From Ectocarpus siliculosus (Eukaryota > Sar > Phaeophyceae > Ectocarpales > Ectocarpaceae), in NCBI GenBank assembly GCA_000310025.1, contig FN649738.1, positions 1,404,742 through 1,468,741 on the forward strand: 64,000 bases of DNA. The letters run 5' to 3'. Positions 60,582-64,000 of this stretch are shown here, in pieces; the stretch's first letter is position 1; the number at the start of each line of letters is the position of its first letter. The notes under the pieces are model-generated. The model worked only from the letters and a program-made list of their open reading frames with translations. It made no database searches and was not told where the DNA came from. A program made the translations under genes and the position numbers.

Positions 60582-60876
60582 GAGTCCCCAAATCTCGCCG
60601 CAAAAGGAGCTGACTAAAACGAAGCAGACGCCGAGCTGTTCTTCGTGATGGGAATGTCTAGAGCATGCCAAGGGGCGTAGGAGTGTTCTGCTGTCCTATC
60701 CTGGCGTTATCGTTGCTCGGTAAGTGGTGTCACGGCCTCCGCAGCTGTCAAGCCAGCGGCTTCAAGTTTTGAAAAGCCCTCCCCAATTCGTCTTGGTTTT
60801 AGACTGCCCAAAAAAGCGTATGCCCTCCCCCCCCACAGGCGTTTTGTAAAAAAGGCGGGGCTATTGCAAGAAGCCT
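60582..60876 (-). repeat. right terminal inverted repeat
   Basis: Inverse of 46590-46885. Its inner end lies about 130 bp upstream of the THAP exon, so it may hold the transposase promoter. Confidence 0.92.
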
Positions 60877-61137
60877 ATGCCATGTAGAATACGGTATACA
60901 TACAATAAAAATTGTAATTTTTTCGGGCAAACAATTTGTTGCGAATGAATTAAAGCGCGGGCATGTTGGTCTGTAGCACCTGTGCAGCAGACGAATCATC
61001 AAAATTGAGCAATAGGCTCAAGGCCGTTCAGCGGTGTCTCGAGGACTGAGCACATGCTAAGGAGCACACAGGCTGTCCGTTTCTGACATGCAAACTTTCA
61101 AACCGTCCAAGGTTGCAGCTTTGTTGGATAATTGACG

Positions 61138-61361
61138 TTAGACTATGGCAGCGGAGGGTTCACTGACGCCGGCCGAATCAAAACACAGACCTTCCCTGCA
61201 TGACTCCGCTACCACGTCACAACCACACGGATCGTGTTCTGTACCATCTGGTACAAGCAGCAAAGGTTGAATGACACATGCCGGACACGGGAATCCTTCC
61301 TTGTCGCACACGCCCAACGAACAGCGAGGAGAAAGAGTCGCTTTTGGGTGGAAAAGTCTCG
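61138..61361 (-). CDS. hypothetical Cys-rich C-terminal exon (copy B)
   Basis: Counterpart of the last part of 21511-21945. Same frame with CSLGVCDKEGFPCPACV and CGCDVVAESCREGLC and a nearby stop (TAA here, TGA in copy A). Upstream of about 61,361 the two copies no longer share a frame. Family unknown. Confidence 0.35.
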
Positions 61362-61806
61362 CCGCACAAGAGGTGATCTGCGCCGGCGTCTGAGTGTGTG
61401 CCTCGAGGGCAAACTCTGTGAGGCAAGCCGCGTCTCATCGGCTCCACGGCAAGCTGGGCTCCTACGAGAAATGATGTGTCAGTGAATGGCGCAGCAATTC
61501 TTGTCAGCCCTGCGTCTACAGTTGGCGGCAAGGCAAGCGTCTAGCGGGCGATGCGATGCTATTGTGGGCATACTGCTGTTGATGCACCCATGTGTGAGAA
61601 GTCAAAATGTTTGATACGTACCCGCAGCGACACGAACAAGGAGCAAGCCGACGACTCCGCGAACGGCTATTCGTGAACCCCTGAACTGCGAGCAATCAAT
61701 CAAATCATTGTGGCGGGTATAGAGAGGCGAACGCGTCTAGCTTCTCGCGGTCTGTACTGCGGGAAAACCATGACCCTACTGCTTGTACTAAATCCCACCT
61801 CTCTTG

Positions 61807-62256
61807 TCACCGGCGACGGATGAGATGTGGCAGAACCAGGCACAGGGGGATCAACGGGATTCGACACGGAGTATGTAGCTGCACTTGACCCAGTGCTGTA
61901 GCTCCTTCCTCAGACTCCTTCCCGAAGACAGAACTGCGGGATACGACACAGCAGCAGAAGTGCAGGGTGAAGTTGTTGGCCTCCTCCCATTTGCCTCGCT
62001 GGTGCCACACTCGCGTGCGAAACTGCGGAATGTTCCGGGAAAGAGATGAGGAACCTTTAGAACGTTCTCCCGCACAGAACGTGAAACGGTTGTAACGGTT
62101 TTCCGATGGCTCCCTCCATGCGCAAAACAAGTGGGCCTTCGTCGGATCACGACGTGTGAACGCCTTGTTTTTAGGGTCGCCCCCGAACCCTGCACGCTGA
62201 AGGTATCTTGCTGCTTGTAGATGTCCAGGCGTGTGACGCTCTTGACAGAGTTTCAA
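61807..62256 (-). CDS. hypothetical ORF in a strongly conserved block (copy B)
   Basis: Counterpart of 22186-22635; the same two overlapping frames stay open. In copy B the first frame extends upstream to 62,418 because the (TTG)n insert is absent. Coding status unresolved. Confidence 0.3.
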   Translation of the reverse strand: MKLCQERHTPGHLQAARYLQRAGFGGDPKNKAFTRRDPTKAHLFCAWREPSENRYNRFTFCAGERSKGSSSLSRNIPQFRTRVWHQRGKWEEANNFTLHFCCCVVSRSSVFGKESEEGATALGQVQLHTPCRIPLIPLCLVLPHLIRRR

Positions 62257-62929
62257 AATCAGTTGTGCACACAGGACATTTTGCCTGACTGACCTGAGAA
62301 GACTGTGAAAGGCGTACAGCATTTTGGAAGAGGGTTTCCGCTTTACCCGGGATTGTAGCTGCCCGATAGAGAAACATCTACATGCTGTTGTGTGTGTCAG
62401 AGGTGCAATCGTTCTCACCCGCGGTGCGAGATTCGGATTAGATACATCTCGCGCGTCATCACACTGCTGCTGTATTGGCCAGACCGAAAATTATTCAATG
62501 TCCGCCGTGCTTCGCACAGAGCTCACGCCTCTACATAGAAAGTGAACAATGCGAGATGTGGACCCCTCTGCGCTTGCTATTGGCAATCGGCTTCGGCTGA
62601 TGATGAACAAACAACCGCAGCCCGAGGTTGAATCATGATATATACACAACGTATTACGGCAATTTTCGCCTGTAGGTTTTTCCCCTTCGTTGTCGCCTTG
62701 TCGCCTGCTTCCCGGGCGGGGTCGTCCCAATGCACCCACCTATGTATGTATCACCTTCAACCAGACCACCCCGCAGGCATGAAACTGCGACAATATACCC
62801 CTTGACGAACAAACAACTCCACCTCCTCTGCCCTTCATTGACCCCTTTGACACTTTCTGTTGTGCTTGGTTTATTGGCGAATTATGGACTGACAAGCTTA
62901 CAACCCACCGTGAAAAAAAATCAGTTCGT

Positions 62930-63229
62930 TTGAACAAACATATTCACGAGAATTACAATCTCTCTGCCTGCGATATCGTGAGAATCAAACTGAGCACCGG
63001 AGGGCTAGATGCAACGACTGCCAGCGGGAATCCCGACACGCGCATCGGGGCCACGGTAAGCCCAAGCATACCTCCAAATGCACGCAAAAGAGGTCGGAAG
63101 TCGGAAGGTCTCCCCCAAGAGGCAAACTCCGTGTTGATGAGACGACATACAAGTAGACTATTCTGCCATGTAGTCAACGAGGCGTGTGCACGACTCCGTT
63201 TTTTCGCCTCTCAAACATCAGTTCCGTAA
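62930..63229 (+). CDS. hypothetical basic protein exon (copy B)
   Basis: Counterpart of 23547-23810 with ENYNLSACDIVRIKLSTGG and ARKRGRKSEG preserved in frame. Coding evidence is the shared frame only. Function unknown. Confidence 0.3.
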   Translation: MNKHIHENYNLSACDIVRIKLSTGGLDATTASGNPDTRIGATVSPSIPPNARKRGRKSEGLPQEANSVLMRRHTSRLFCHVVNEACARLRFFASQTSVP

Positions 63230-64000
63230 CACGGCAGCCGCAACAGTTGAAAATCAGTTCAGTCATCACAAATGTGGCATGCGCGACAAGACACAACAAC
63301 CAATCTCCTTGGACATCTCAGCTCCTCGTCGCCAAGAGACCTGCACCATTCCCCCTAAAGGTCCTCGGCGATCGCTTCAAGGTGACAATTCAAGGTAGTA
63401 TCGTCTACTACGATGCCTTGACGTGGGCATCTATCAATCAATCCTCGTCGCGATGCCGGTCGCGAAACCACGCACAGCCGAACGGACGAAGTTCTGGTCA
63501 TGCACGGCTCGATGGTTGGTAGATAGCATGCGGAGGGTCATCGGCACGCTGCCGAAGAGTAGTGCCGGCCGCAGAAGACACAACGAGGGAACCCTGCACG
63601 GCGCAGTTGTGGGAGCAGTAGCGGTGGTCGATTTTAGTGTGTGGTGTACGTATCATTGTAACACCGGTTTGCGGCATAGAGTCTAAGAGTTAAAACAATG
63701 TATGAGTCGTGAGAGTCCTGTCCTGCCATGGTGCGTAAGCAGCAATCTATGCAGTACAGGCAGAACAAGCATATCGGGCAGTCGACAACGTACGGTGCGT
63801 GAGTCTTCAACGAAGGAGGCGACATTTTCGTTCAACCCGTTGAGCGCGAGCGATGATATTTGACTGAGGTAAATGCGCAGTGAGCATGCGTCAGGTACGA
63901 GAAAACAATCGGTCTCGCGTGCAAAAAAGCGAGCATAGAACATCGGCTCCCAAGGGACCTGCGCCACGATATCTGCGCTGTTATTCGCTGATGTGCTCGT

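Larger units (their letters stand above)
46590..60876. mobile_element. 14.3-kb THAP-DDE transposon (PIF/Harbinger-ISL2EU group) with nuclease and accessory genes
   Basis: Ends are AGGCTTCTTGCAATAGCCCC and its inverse, within ~295-bp inverted repeats about 95% alike by eye. AT flanks it on both sides (46588-46589, 60877-60878). Copy A carries a near-empty site (gccgccccatgta at 20,917-20,927), so insertion followed the segmental duplication. It encodes a THAP-DDE transposase on the minus strand and at least three plus-strand genes. The DDE domain type, THAP domain, AT duplication and SWIM-bearing second protein all point to ISL2EU, but ISL2EU elements normally carry a YqaJ nuclease, which I do not see; a FEN1-like domain is present instead. 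The element is large for this group. Transposase and nuclease genes each carry disabling changes, so this copy is probably not autonomous now. Confidence 0.88.
28919..64000. repeat. tandem segmental duplication, copy B (runs off the window)
   Basis: Direct repeat of copy A in the same orientation. It has LRR-B, a 14.3-kb transposon insertion at 46590-60876 and insertions near 35.1-35.9 kb. After the transposon, the sequence resumes at the place matching about 21.28 kb of copy A and continues to the end of the window. Confidence 0.9.

Noticed and set aside
1-64000. LTR retroelement or virus-derived segments
   Set aside because: I found no recognisable reverse transcriptase, integrase, capsid or paired long terminal direct repeats; the long terminal repeats at 46.6 and 60.6 kb are inverted and belong to the DNA transposon.

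Overview
The window reads as nuclear DNA of a brown alga (Ectocarpales-like). The evidence is multi-exon genes with GT-AG introns, one 72-nt exon per leucine-rich repeat (LRR), an LRR N-cap of the type seen in Ectocarpus LRR proteins (DRAALVALF..TDGANW..N.NWNTD), and a mixture of MITE, SINE and DNA-transposon insertions. There is no prokaryotic operon structure. Genus is an inference.

Layout: a large direct tandem duplication dominates. Copy A starts at or before base 1 and runs to about 28.92 kb. Copy B starts at about 28.92 kb and runs past the right edge (64.0 kb aligns with about 24.6 kb of copy A). Each copy holds, on the minus strand, an LRR gene whose array of single-LRR exons lies in repeated, nearly identical introns. 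I could build complete splice models for both. LRR-A (416-18039) has 20 exons, 14 of them LRR exons, and encodes 749 aa. LRR-B (29333-43584) has 17 exons, 11 of them LRR exons, and encodes 675 aa. Every junction is phase-compatible and neither frame has a stop. In copy A the array is made of 2.84-kb units, each carrying two or three LRR exons and one or more fossil LRR exons. Beyond the LRR gene, copy A carries poorly defined small ORFs and a clean five-exon coiled-coil gene (25336-28485, minus strand, 293 aa).

Copy B is interrupted by a 14,287-bp DNA transposon (46590-60876). It has ~295-bp terminal inverted repeats, an AT target-site duplication, and a near-empty allele in copy A. It belongs with the PIF/Harbinger-ISL2EU group: a minus-strand THAP-DDE transposase (57988-60450) faces plus-strand genes. 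These are a small zinc-finger/acidic protein, a coiled-coil protein with a Gly/Asn-rich tail, and a four-exon gene whose spliced product joins an XPG/FEN1-type nuclease, a SAP-like segment and a SWIM zinc finger. Known ISL2EU elements carry a SWIM-YqaJ nuclease gene; I see no YqaJ domain here, so the FEN1-like domain may replace it. This copy has a few disabling changes, but the ends look young.

Smaller insertions present in only one copy (a TA-flanked 217-bp MITE, an 810-bp CCCGGG-rich TIR element, a SINE with a CATGTA duplication, a (TTG)n retroposon) give a relative history after the duplication. The two most interesting systems are the exon-per-LRR array, with variation concentrated on the exposed beta-strand positions of two of three exon types (like the exon-shuffling candidate immune receptors reported from Ectocarpus), and the nuclease-bearing large transposon. 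I recognised no LTR or virus-derived element.
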